The notes beneath the pieces were generated by a model. The model did no database searches, had not been told where the DNA came from, and saw nothing but the letters and a program-made list of their open reading frames with translations. From Saccoglossus kowalevskii (Eukaryota; Hemichordata; Enteropneusta; Harrimaniidae), in NCBI RefSeq assembly GCF_000003605.2, contig NW_003132851.1, forward strand, positions 38,869 through 51,097: a stretch of 12,229 nucleotides of DNA, in the 5' to 3' direction. Shown here in pieces: positions 1 through 8,429 of the stretch (positions are counted from its first letter, which is position 1; each line of letters opens with the position of its first letter). The position numbers were made by a program, and so were the translations under genes.

Positions 1-640
1 GGTTTATGAATATTGCTTTCCATGGGATTTATCACTAATTAGGCTGTGACCGGACGAATAAATTCAGTCCACATGCGCAGGTCTATTTTTTTACTTATTC
101 CACTGCTGCATAGTACACTCGGTATGCGGATTGGTGTAACCTGTAAAATCTGTATAATATTTCAGCAAAAAACAAAACAACTCGCCAGAAGCATTTTTTA
201 TTTGTGGTTCACAATCGAGTTATAGTAAGTATGGAATTTTTACTAGCCTTTACTCTACTGTTTTATTTTGAGACATGTTTAACTAATTAATTTGACGGGT
301 TGTTATTATGTTTATATGCACATACGCCTATTTTTTCAAGAGTAATGATAATATTATGTATTTTCCACCCAAATCTGATTCTGGTGAACAATATATAGAG
401 GTATATAATGACAATTTACGATAAATGTCAAAATAATTTTCAAATTAAAATTGTATTCCCAACAAGCCCTATATCATAGTGCCCACGTTAAATCTATTAC
501 TTAAAACTATCGAAGATGGAAAAACAACCCAAAATTCAAATGTCCGGAAACTGTGACTGTTCAGAAACTGAGTGAGCCTTGACGACTATTATGAGCACTA
601 TTTGGACCATATTGTGATTATTCATCACAGGGATGTGATT
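1..640. repeat. Degenerate modular repeat, copy 0 (left end cut by window)
   Basis: Non-coding, AT-rich. Several blocks recur elsewhere in the window in the same orientation and order. The opening block (about 1-140, with 'gggatttatcacta' and 'cttattccactgctgc') matches 11575-11710. The block from about 248 ('gacgggttgtt', then 'gaggtatataatgacaatt' near 396) matches 1065-1420. 'aacaagccctatatcatag' near 461 matches 'aacaagcactatattacaac' near 1408, and 'aaactgagtgagccttgacg' near 565 matches a diverged stretch near 1488. Matches are interrupted by indels, so the copies are old. I see no coding capacity or terminal inverted repeats, so the element class is unknown. Confidence 0.5.
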
Positions 641-949
641 CTGTTATGTAATATATGATTCACACTGCTGAAACACGGTTACTATATGAAGTATCCGTGG
701 CTGAAAATAACATACTGAGTGTATTTCATTTTTTTTGAGCAAACAATGTATCTATGTTATTAAGTAGTGTGAAACTTGTTATAATAGATAAAATATTGCC
801 TACTTCAAATATAAATGTTATTTTGTGGGAGAGCGGATGTGAGTGATGTATGGTAGATGTGTTTGTGAATGGTTGATGTCTGTTCGATATGATAAATGTT
901 GGTCACGACCATCCTTTGGGCAGGCAAACAATTTTGATATTACCCTTAC
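641..949. other. Gene-free stretch with a GT-rich low-complexity patch
   Basis: No ORF or RNA gene is recognisable. At about 833-900 one strand is rich in G and T, with 'gatgt' recurring four times within roughly 55 bases at irregular spacing. This may be a decayed minisatellite or simple-sequence DNA. The rest looks like unstructured AT-rich spacer. Confidence 0.4.
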
Positions 950-1530
950 AGCATGTGTTATTATTTAATTATCCATTAATTCTTCAACATATCTTATTGA
1001 ATGATTGCACTGATTATATTCTGAGGCCATGAACTTTTTTGTTGTTGATTTTATGACATATTATTCTGTACTGTGCTATTTTAAGATACGTTATCATGTG
1101 ACGGGTTGTTTTTCGGCAATTTATTATTTTGATATTTAAATGCGGCTAGTTTTTCAGGAGTAATTTTTGACGTATTTTATTTTAATTCCCATATTGTTTG
1201 CCCAAAGTGAGCAATATATACGTGATTTATACAGGTTTATCAGCAGGCCTCTGTGAATACACGATTATATAAAAAGATGGAACCAGCTCAGAGGAGTGTG
1301 TGTATCAGTCAACGTGCAAACAAAAAAAGGCAAGTATACACAGTCAATCGCAGCTACGAATTATTGTTTTATTATAGGTATATAATGACAATTAACGATA
1401 CATTACAAACAAGCACTATATTACAACTTCGGCAAACGAATCAATATGACACAATATGGTACAATCTGAAATGTGAATTATCATCCTTAAACTGAATAAG
1501 CTTTGATGATTATTTACAATGCCGTATGCC
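950..1530. repeat. Degenerate modular repeat, copy 1, left part
   Basis: The block at about 977-1037 (holding 'attaattcttcaacatatct' and 'gattgcactgatt' and ending 'ctgaggccatgaac') reappears at 11523-11580 with few changes. The block from 1066 ('ctgtactgtgctattttaag') reappears at 5576-5596 and, more diverged, at 248-280. The order of blocks agrees with copies 0 and 2. An 80-codon ATG-to-stop frame at 1253-1495 lies wholly inside this repeat and has no recognisable protein features, so I do not call it a gene. Confidence 0.55.
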
Positions 1531-1719
1531 CAAATTGTTAAGTGACATTTCACATGCAATACTAAGTGTACAGTAGCAAATTGCAGATAATGCAGAACAC
1601 AATATAGGCGGACAAATGCACATTTAATGAAAAACAGTTATCATATAGGAATAAATCTACGGATCAATGTTTTAGTGCTTACCTGTCGAAGGGTTATGTC
1701 GAGTTGATTTATTATTAAA

Positions 1720-2017
1720 ATGCACCATAGGATAGGATCCTGTCCATGTAACACAGATTGCTTTTGGTTGAATACGAAAGTGCAACATTTATCCTCATAT
1801 ATTCTGTTTTTATGAGTTACGATGGATGAAACAACTTTGCCATGCCACCTCACGGAATCACATGACTTCATATGAACAATTGTGCTTACAACTTATTTGT
1901 TATCAACTCAAGTGCTAACTAAATCAATAGGATAAACAGCCAATGTCAATAGAGTAGACAAGGTTTTAAAAATGGATTAATTACTGGCAAATCAAATTCT
2001 GTATAGGTATGTCCTAA
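1720..2017. repeat. Degenerate modular repeat, copy 1, right part
   Basis: The segment 1725-1870 matches 5755-5900: both contain 'gtaacac(a/g)gattgct', 'ttatcctcatata' and 'gatgaaacaactttgcc', then a 22-base identical run (1843-1864 and 5874-5895). A second shared block, 1971-2015 ('actggcaaatcaaattctg' followed by 'taggtatgtc'), matches 6581-6625. The spacing between blocks differs between copies, which shows independent indels. Short minus-strand frames here are by-products of the repeat. Confidence 0.6.
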
Positions 2018-3060
2018 TTTTCGACCGCGCGGTCTCTTCCAACCGAAAAAAACACATTTGTATCGCTTTCTTTTCTTGCTCATTAAAAACACCGACCGCT
2101 CGCCCGAACATTATTCTCTGGCACATGATTGGTCCAAATTTTGGTTTGAATGGTAAAATTTGAAGATACAACTATTATTACAATTTTTAACAAGACGTTA
2201 GTGAGTGGACCGTGTTTCAAAAGAAAACTAGGAAAATAGTGATGTGTTCTCCCTAAAAATAACAAATCCAATGCCACGTCGGTCTGGTAAATTTTGACAT
2301 CAAAATTAGGCAACTATCAGTGTTGTCAAGGCATTCTCACAACCAAGCAAGTAAAAACGAGCGACATGACATGTATAAATAATTTATTGGGCTCCAGGAA
2401 TAAACAAATTGCTAAATTTAGATGTAGCCGTAAATATTTGGTGGTCGGTCGATGAACAGTTTGAAAAAAAACATAGTCTGGTTGTCTTCATTTTCACAAT
2501 TTGCAAATAAACGTATTCGCCATGTACTACACTAATGTATCTCAGTCTATTTTTTTGAACTGAGGTCATATCCTTCTCTTTTGTCGAAATATACCGAAAT
2601 ATGAATCTCAGTCGAACATCACAGCACTAAGAACAAGTGAATTAGTACAAGGGTGATTGAATGGTACAACAACCTGCTTGGATCACAATCTGAAAACCAC
2701 AAACACATTTTCAATAATTTTTATGTCGGAATACTCATGATTTTTTTTTTCATTGTAAGGTAAGAAATGGATAGTTAAAACTGAAAATATTTAACTTTAG
2801 CGCCTGTGAAAACCAGAACGACAATTAAACGACGATTTACAAATTGTAACTGCTACGTTCTGTTGATAATTTATTATCGGAAAAACGAACAAAATAACAA
2901 CAAAAACAATATTATATTATATTAATTAATACTCAGGTCCGATCAGTACAACCGTGTCATACATTTTGTCAACCGAACGTAAAAAATGCTCGACGATTAT
3001 TGCATTGCAAAGGTAATTTTTAATTCAGGGTCAATCAATCTAGAATAAATTTTAAGTAAT
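2018..3060. other. Gene-free AT-rich stretch, nothing assigned
   Basis: No recognisable protein, RNA gene or repeat copy. Short minus-strand frames at 2083-2313 and 2384-2569 have no domain-like motifs, signal peptide or codon pattern that I can support. Small items only: a perfect 12-bp palindrome 'gaccgcgcggtc' at 2023-2034 right after the repeat block, and a short 'atattatattatattaatt' microsatellite-like run near 2909-2930. Confidence 0.4.
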
Positions 3061-3530
3061 CCAAAACGGGGACCTATGTTATGGGTTTCGTCCGACCGTG
3101 CGTCCGTCCGTGTTCATCGTCATTTCTCAGAGTCGCCTGGCCTGGACAGATTTTCTTCAAAGCTGGTACAACGACAAGTCATAATGGGAGACATGTGCAC
3201 ATCGATTTATTTTTGATTTGGTGGATCTTTGACAGACTGGTGGCCATTTTGTCCTAAAAAACACCAAAAATCAGCATTTATACATGTCATCAACTGTTTC
3301 TTGGACATTGGATTTCATTCAAACTTGGCATTAACATCTGTTATGGTGGGTTACTGATGCACGTAATTTTTTTCGTGATTCGATTCAAAATGGCGGACTG
3401 GTGGATTTTGTTTTTCCAAGTGTTCGTCTCATTTTACAGAGATGATTGTACAGATTTGGGTTGAATTTTGTACAAAGGCTAGGTATAATGGGTTACATGT
3501 TGTTTTCATTTATTTTTCGTTTTCATCGTA
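3061..3530. repeat. Interspersed repeat with internal degenerate subunits
   Basis: The stretch opens with 'gacctatgttatgggtttcg' and a 'gtccg'-rich run, a head I associate from memory with common repeats in marine invertebrate genomes (not verified by search). Inside, similar phrases recur about 161 bases apart. 'tcaaagctgg' (3157) pairs with 'tcaaacttgg' (3319). 'gactggtgg' (3235) pairs with 'gactggtgg' (3396), each followed by a 'ttttg' end. A third, more diverged unit follows at about 3462 ('tgaattttgtacaaagg', then 'tataatgggttacatgt', compare 'cataatgggagacatgt' near 3179). No coding capacity and no clear termini. Confidence 0.55.
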
Positions 3531-3542
3531 ATTTTGCCGAAT

Positions 3543-3697
3543 ACATGAATTGTTGTAAAGTGACCTGAATACATGAACTGTTGTAATGTGACCTGATTGC
3601 GTGAACTGTTGTAATGTGACCTGATTGCGTGAACTCAAATGATACAAACTGATGTAAAGTGACCTGAATACATGAACTGTTGTAATGTGGTTTGAAT
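3543..3697. repeat. 28-bp tandem repeat (minisatellite), five units
   Basis: Units start at 3543, 3571, 3599, 3627 and 3670. Each is 28 bases with a core 'tgaactgttgtaatgtgacc', except the fourth, which carries a 15-base insertion ('caaatgatacaaact') and is 43 bases long. Units alternate between two variants beginning 'acatgaa' or 'gcgtgaa'. Overlapping minus-strand frames at 3510-3711 are repetitive translations of this array and not genes. Confidence 0.85.
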
Positions 3698-4240
3698 GCA
3701 TAATAACTCAAGTGACGTGAAACACAGTGTTGAAAATATCATGCAATACAATGACAGAATAAACATTATTACTAGCATATCAAAACAGCAAATAGTTTTA
3801 ATTACCAAAGTATTACTATTGCTAGTAAATCAAATAAGAGTTTTGTTGATGCAATTTCATACTTGTCAAGTAAACCAGGCAAATATATTATGAATAATAA
3901 TGCAAATTCAGATATATTACGTGTTGGGTAAAATGTACTTGGTAGATGAAATGCATTGTGAATGCAAGTACATGGGTGAAGCCTTTATAACCATTGGATT
4001 GAACAATGGAATGAGTACTTGTGACCAGGGTCTTGTCTGTCAATATCGTTTCTCTGATATGCTAAAACCAAGTGTCATACCTTGGACTAAATTGAGCAAT
4101 TAGACTGTTGTTCACATTCACATCCATTTGCTTTCAACTGCCTTTGGTCGGGTTTTAACCAATTTTGTATTTCAAACAGGTTGTTAGCATCCTTTATTCA
4201 ATGTTTTTTGTCATATTACCTCAAACCCTACAACTAAAAT
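3698..4240. other. Gene-free stretch, two short frames of unknown status
   Basis: Two short plus-strand frames follow one another (3696-3893 and 3900-4103). The second includes a cysteine-containing stretch 'CECKYMGEAFITIG', but I do not recognise it, it has no splice context that I can support, and its length is near chance for AT-rich DNA. A 28-base stretch at 4152-4179, shared with 6752-6779 with two mismatches, is described separately. Confidence 0.35.
4152..4179 (+). repeat. Short dispersed repeat, copy a
   Basis: It contains 'gttttaaccaattttgt' and ends 'caaacag'. It matches 6752-6779 with two mismatches, while the flanking bases differ. It also resembles a splice acceptor (a 'ttaac' branch-point-like string, a T-rich tract and AG), but no coding exon follows either copy. 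Confidence 0.5.
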
Positions 4241-4469
4241 ATGTGCATGGAATCATGGGAAGAAACAGTATGCATCGTGATAACTGTCTTAAAGGTGATT
4301 GACAGGTCATACTTGTTTTCAACCCTGTGAGGACATTTGGAGTCTACCAGGTGTGCTTGTGATTTACATAACAAAAGATGTTTACAATCTACTGACTTGC
4401 CTACGTGAGACAGCTGCTAGCAAGACCACATTCTAATTAGCTCATATGGAAACCTAGCTGGTGTACCTA

Positions 4470-4520
4470 AATTTGCCTATAAATAGACTAGACTGAGGAC
4501 ATTGTGGTCTTTCATTTCAC
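4470..4520 (+). promoter_or_regulatory. TATA-box and initiator-like core promoter candidate
   Basis: 'TATAAATA' at 4478-4485 is followed by an initiator-like 'TCATTTC' at 4512-4518, with the putative start A at 4514. That puts the box about 30-36 bases upstream, as in typical animal TATA promoters. No ORF follows for several hundred bases, so this might be the promoter part of a solo LTR or simply chance in AT-rich DNA. I could not find matching LTR ends or a target-site duplication. Confidence 0.25.
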
Positions 4521-4703
4521 TGAGTACCCTGTATGTTGCTGCTGCAATATTGTGAGACAATTGATACAGGCATCAACCATCATTCTGTGAGACTTGTATG
4601 AACTGATCTGCGATCCCCTACTTTCACCGGTGCTCTCCAGAATAACACCATTCCTCTGCAAGCAAGACTCCTGTTTTTATTCATTGTTGTTGTGCAGAAG
4701 CCA

Positions 4704-5390
4704 TTAACTGTAATTCATCACTATACCCTGGAATGCCAAAATGGCGGTGTTTTTGTGTGGGTGAGCGAAAATTGGTGGCGGAAGTCCAACAAAACTTCTT
4801 TTGCTGATTGCTCTCATTCCCAGAATTTTCTTCCTGTTAATCTCGAAATGTTTTTCATTTTGTTTTGAAGAAGTCATCTCGACAGCTCGACGACAGTCGC
4901 CATTCAAACATCTCAACTCGAGAAAACTCCTCCAGTCGCGATTTTTCATCTAAGTTCCTTTCCCACAGAGGGCACAGTACAAACATTCGTTCAGGGACAT
5001 AAGCTCGATTATTTTCAGAACTTCAAAATCTTCTTCCATTACATTGTCATTACGGCCCACTTTGTTTGCCGAGGCAGAAATTGGCATATCTGTTTCCTCT
5101 ACTGTACCGATGTATGATCCTGTGTCTGTTTCATACTGCGAGTCGGACTCTATTGTAGAGCTGTCATTTTCGGTATAATATGCACCAAAAATTGTCTTCT
5201 CTTTGGTTATGATAGGAACCACGGTATGATTCTTCTGACATAGTGTCCGTCTTTTTTCGAACCTTTTCTCCCTTTCTCTCCGCGTGGCATTGTTGTGTAT
5301 TATAAATAAGGCGATGTGCATATGAACGGCGTTTGTGAAATGAAATACACAGGAAACTAAACTCGTCTTTCCCAAACAGTAATTATGCAA
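4704..5390 (-). pseudogene. Broken Mutator-like transposase, N-terminal part
   Basis: Two minus-strand frames abut in the same reading frame, split by a TAG at 4950-4952. Before the stop there is a basic start ('RREREKRFEKRR'), an acidic/Ser-rich linker and then 'LNECLYCALCGKG'. After it come 'SFLELRCLNGDC' and 'KHFEINRKKILGMRAI', then 'GLPPPI'. The CxxC ... CxxxxC pair followed by 'FEINR...LGMRAIG'-like sequence and 'LPPP' is, from family knowledge, the N-terminal layout of invertebrate Mutator-type transposases, whose catalytic core lies further downstream. That core is missing here. The family spacing between 'MRAI' and 'LPPP' is longer, so a small deletion near 4795 is likely. A better start ATG at 5288-5290 is out of frame by one base with the 'RREREK' stretch, so a start-proximal frameshift is probable. 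It is a dead fragment of a DNA transposon. The assignment rests on remembered motif similarity. Confidence 0.7.
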
Positions 5391-5559
5391 GACGTATTTA
5401 AATTAAGACAATAATTTAAACCTAGTTTATTGGGTGTTCAACTCACAATAGAATTTTGAAATGTTCACACAAGAATAAGGACGTTTTCTGTTGTATAAAA
5501 AGTTGAAAAGTTAAATCTCACTCCTAAATGCATTTTCCCTACAACGTCACCTTAAGGGA
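5391..5559. other. Short spacer, nothing assigned
   Basis: AT-rich sequence between the Mutator fragment and the next modular repeat copy. No inverted repeat that could mark a transposon end was found by eye. Confidence 0.3.
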
Positions 5560-5975
5560 TTATCACTAGTCTGTACTGTACTGTACTATTTTAAGCTACA
5601 TTTAACTAATTTTTTTGATAGGTTGCAATTTTTATTATTTTGCTAATTACATGCTTCTAGTTTTTAAACAGCAAGTCTCGCATCGTTTGCCTAAGGTGAA
5701 CATTATATTCATGATTTACAGTGTTCATTTATTATTAGCATTATGGGATATCATAGCAGGTCCTCTGTATGTAACACGGATTGCTATTGGTTAAATATGA
5801 AAGTGCAGCTTTTATCCTCATATAATCTAATTTTATGAAAGTTGTCACGTTTGATGATGAAACAACTTTGCCGTGCCACCTCACGGAATCACATGTCATC
5901 ATTGTTACTTAACTATTTGCAAGGTTTTCATTACGTCAAATCCTTTTTCAACAAGTCGTTCTTACTTCAGTCACT
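5560..5975. repeat. Degenerate modular repeat, copy 2
   Basis: 5576-5596 matches 1066-1086 at all but two positions. The following 'ttattattttgctaattaca' region parallels 1120-1160. 5755-5900 matches 1725-1870, including the 22-base identical run at 5874-5895. A further block, 5905-5975 ('aaggttttcatt' and 'cctttttcaac', then 'cagtcac'), matches 7255-7318. It leads directly into the tandem duplication that follows. No coding potential. Confidence 0.6.
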
Positions 5976-6345
5976 ATAGTATACTTGTCTTATTAGCATA
6001 TTTCCAGCTCTTGTTGTTCGCGCATGCACATTGTATCTGTCTAACATTTGTCTATCGCTTCTACCTTACCACTGACCACGACATATTTCGCAACGAGGAT
6101 GAAACTATGTATTTGGAGAACCGGCACGACTGTTTTTGAAATTCTGCAAGTCGTAATTTCAGTCACTATAGTATACTTGTCTTATTACCATATTTCCAGC
6201 TCTTGTTGTTCGCGCATGCACATTGTATCGGTCTAACATTTGTCTATCGCTTCTACCTTACCACTGACCACGACATATTTCGCAACGAGGATGAAACTAT
6301 GTATTTGGAGAACCGGCACGACTGTTTTTGAAATTCTGCAAGTCG
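5959..6345 (+). repeat. 192-bp tandem duplication, two nearly identical copies
   Basis: Copy 1 is 5959-6153 (195 bases) and copy 2 is 6154-6345 (192 bases). They differ only by a 3-base indel with changes at the left edge, G to C (5996 versus 6188) and T to G (6038 versus 6230). The same 7 bases 'caagtcg' stand at 5952-5958, 6147-6153 and 6339-6345, that is, before, between and after the copies. Such junction homology fits duplication by unequal exchange or replication slippage. Plus-strand frames of 88 and 62 codons here run through the repeat and show no recognisable protein. Confidence 0.92.
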
Positions 6346-6399
6346 GAAAACACGTCACTCAGAATTGAACTGTTGGTGCTGTACGTCTATTTTGTACAT

Positions 6400-6630
6400 C
6401 CGTGCAGCTTTTATCCTCATGTAATCTAATTTTATGAAAGTTGCCATGATCGATGAAACAACTTTATATGATAATTTCTGCTTATGACTGATTTTATCAG
6501 TCAGTCTATACTCATTTCGTGTTCTGCACATTTACATCCATCCGTCTAAGTGCCAAATTCATAGGGTAGCTAAGGTGCTTAAATGGATTAAATACTGGCA
6601 AATCAAATTCTGCTTAGGTATGTCTCTAAC
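6400..6630. repeat. Degenerate modular repeat, fragment after the duplication
   Basis: 6400-6470 ('gtgcagcttttatcctcat', 'taatctaattttatgaaagt' and 'cgatgaaacaactt') repeats 5800-5870. 6581-6625 ('actggcaaatcaaattctg', then 'taggtatgtc') repeats 1971-2015. So the block found once in copy 1 is present here in two partial forms around the 192-bp duplication, which suggests a local rearrangement. Confidence 0.6.
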
Positions 6631-7244
6631 GCATATAACATGTAAAAACACAAAAACTCCGTCGAGATTTCACGTTTTCCTCGTAATGATGTTCTTTCTC
6701 AGGACTCCCTCCCCGCGTGTATTACAAACTTTTTCTATCATGCCCACACAAGTTTTAACCAATTTTGTTTTCCAAACAGTTCCTGTTTGTCTGTATCATT
6801 TGTCGAGCATGTCTACTGAGCATATCATCTGATGCGTGACTGCTGAAGTTTTTAAAAAGTTGATAAAAAATTGCTGACTTTTAACTGTCACGTGCATCCT
6901 TCTGTCAGTCATTTCTAGTGCATGCCTGGAAAAATTTGCCATGAGCATTATCACACGTAAGTGTTATATTTATTCTCATAGTCAAATTTGTATAATTGTT
7001 AACCTTTTAACTAATCCACCGAACTGAATCAAACTTCCCATCCTACCATCTCCCAAAACCACGGTAAATTGTGTACGTTCGATCTCGGCGTTCATTGGTT
7101 CCAATAGAGAATATCTCACTGTAATCGAAACGTCAGTTGTGTTTAAAAAGTGATTGGAAGTTTCCTAGCGTTCATCATAACCACAGTCCGTTGCACGTAA
7201 CCCCGCAGTCAAATATTGGAAATATTGAGAAAGAAATTTGATAT
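6631..7244. other. Gene-free stretch, one short repeat
   Basis: No recognisable gene. 6752-6779 is the second copy of the 28-base stretch at 4152-4179. An 85-codon frame at 6575-6832 begins inside the modular repeat and has no protein features that I can support. Confidence 0.4.
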
Positions 7245-7320
7245 GTTCATTATTACTTAATTATTTACAAGGTTTTCATTGAAGTTATATCCCTTTTCAA
7301 CATTTATTTTAGTCACTTAG
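7245..7320. repeat. Degenerate modular repeat, short fragment
   Basis: 'ttacttaattatttacaagg' with 'ttttcattgaagttatatcc' and 'cttttcaac', then 'agtcac', parallels 5905-5975 in copy 2. Neither flank matches further copies by eye, so this is an isolated fragment. Confidence 0.5.
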
Positions 7321-8249
7321 GTAATTTATGATTTATGAGGACAACAGTCACAAATTTGAAGCGATTTGACTAGCACAGGGGGTACGGAATGCTGTTTTGC
7401 AAAACTGGTAATGTGTCAAGATATTGACTTATTTTAATCAAAGAATTCTCATAGTATTAGGTAGTACCCAACTGTGAATTAATCGCAAAGAATACAACTT
7501 TTGTCTTTCAACAATAACCATTGCTCAGCAGTTGTCGTACATTGCATTACCACGTGTGTAAACCTCACTGCTTCGTATTACAAAAATATAGGAGTGAAGT
7601 GAAAATAATGATTGCCGAACTTTTTGTCGAATTGGTGTGAATACAATGGTAATGCAAAATGTTCAATATATCCAGGCAAGGTCAATGTAAAAATAGATGC
7701 TTTGCAGAGTTTGCGAAGGTTTGCCTTCTGTGGATTCTTATAATTTAACCTGGACTGATTCCCAAGAATTAGAAGACTTTCAGAAAAACAGATAATATGG
7801 AATTTTCGGGTATTGGAAATCGGAAGTGTATCAGTATAAATAGTTGTTCTCATAACTCTTCTGACCTAAATTCAGTTTGTTTGTCGCAATGTTTTACACC
7901 ACCATTTAATATTTACACGCTTACACTGGCATTGTGACCTTCGTGAAATGCAAATCACAAATGTGCGTTTAACTCCAAACATACGTCACACAACGTCCCT
8001 ATAGAATGCGCCCTCTAGCGAAGAATCTTCTTTTCACATAAATTTGTGTAAGATCAGAGTTTCTAAACTGTTTTCATCGTGGTTTATTTGGTATAATGCA
8101 ACCATATAACGACTACACAACCAAACATTATTGTATATTTAAACAACTGTACTACTTTACTACCTGCTTAACATAAATGCTTCATTGGTAGAAGGTGTGA
8201 CATATTAGAATAGTGTATTCCATCAATCAAAAGATTTCCAACATGAAAT
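7321..8249. other. Gene-free stretch, nothing assigned
   Basis: No recognisable gene, RNA or repeat copy. A 91-codon minus-strand frame at 7578-7853 has no motif, signal peptide or family resemblance that I know. It lies beyond the polyadenylation signal of the exon at 8354-8426 and so is not part of that transcript. Confidence 0.35.
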
Positions 8250-8426
8250 TCAATATGCAGCCATATTTTTATTTACATAATCTACCATCTAAACAAGATG
8301 TGTAAATCAACAGCAACATAAATTGGTGTTTCCATTTCTTGATTGACATAGTGTCATCCATTTTCTCGACTTTGTATTTCTTTTATTCTTTCTTCCAAAA
8401 CCTTTTTGTCTTTTTGGATTTTGTTT
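8250..8426 (-). CDS. Candidate 3'-terminal exon of an unrecognised gene, with 3' UTR
   Basis: On the minus strand a strong acceptor, with branch-point-like 'cactaat' then 'acttgcattttcag' (AG at 8428-8427), opens a frame at 8426. After one base completing a split codon, 23 codons run to a TGA at 8356-8354. The peptide includes 'KIQKDKKVLEERIKEIQ': highly charged and Lys/Glu-rich, with hydrophobic residues spaced as in a short amphipathic helix or coiled coil. In the same frame a TAA sits just upstream of the acceptor, as expected for an intron. About 80 bases after the stop there is an AATAAA followed by GT-rich sequence, so 8250 is only an approximate transcript end. The combination of branch point, acceptor, charged frame and polyadenylation signal is unlikely by chance, but the protein family is unknown to me. 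The splice phase fits the exon ending at 11028. Confidence 0.5.
8268..8273 (-). terminator. AATAAA polyadenylation signal
   Basis: AATAAA on the minus strand, about 80 bases past the TGA of the candidate terminal exon. It is followed by 'tgttgg'-type GT-rich sequence, which is typical of animal cleavage regions. Confidence 0.45.
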
Positions 8427-8429
8427 CTG

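Noticed and set aside
1253-1495. 80-codon plus-strand frame
   Set aside because: It lies entirely within the degenerate modular repeat, is not open in the corresponding region of other copies, and has no motif.
1641-2569. Three minus-strand frames of 61-76 codons
   Set aside because: The first is inside a repeat copy. The others have no family resemblance, splice context or signal features, and their length is expected by chance.
3510-3711. Two overlapping repetitive minus-strand frames
   Set aside because: They are translations of the 28-bp minisatellite. The repetitive peptides come from the period not being a multiple of three.
3696-4103. Two successive plus-strand frames, one Cys-containing
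   Set aside because: No recognised domain, no signal peptide and no supported splice sites. Retained only as a note in the stretch description.
5873-6236. 88- and 62-codon frames over the tandem duplication
   Set aside because: They translate the same duplicated DNA in different frames with no protein signature, and the first starts in repeat-family sequence.
7578-7853. 91-codon minus-strand frame downstream of the terminal exon
   Set aside because: It lies past the polyadenylation signal, has no motif and no plausible splice sites.
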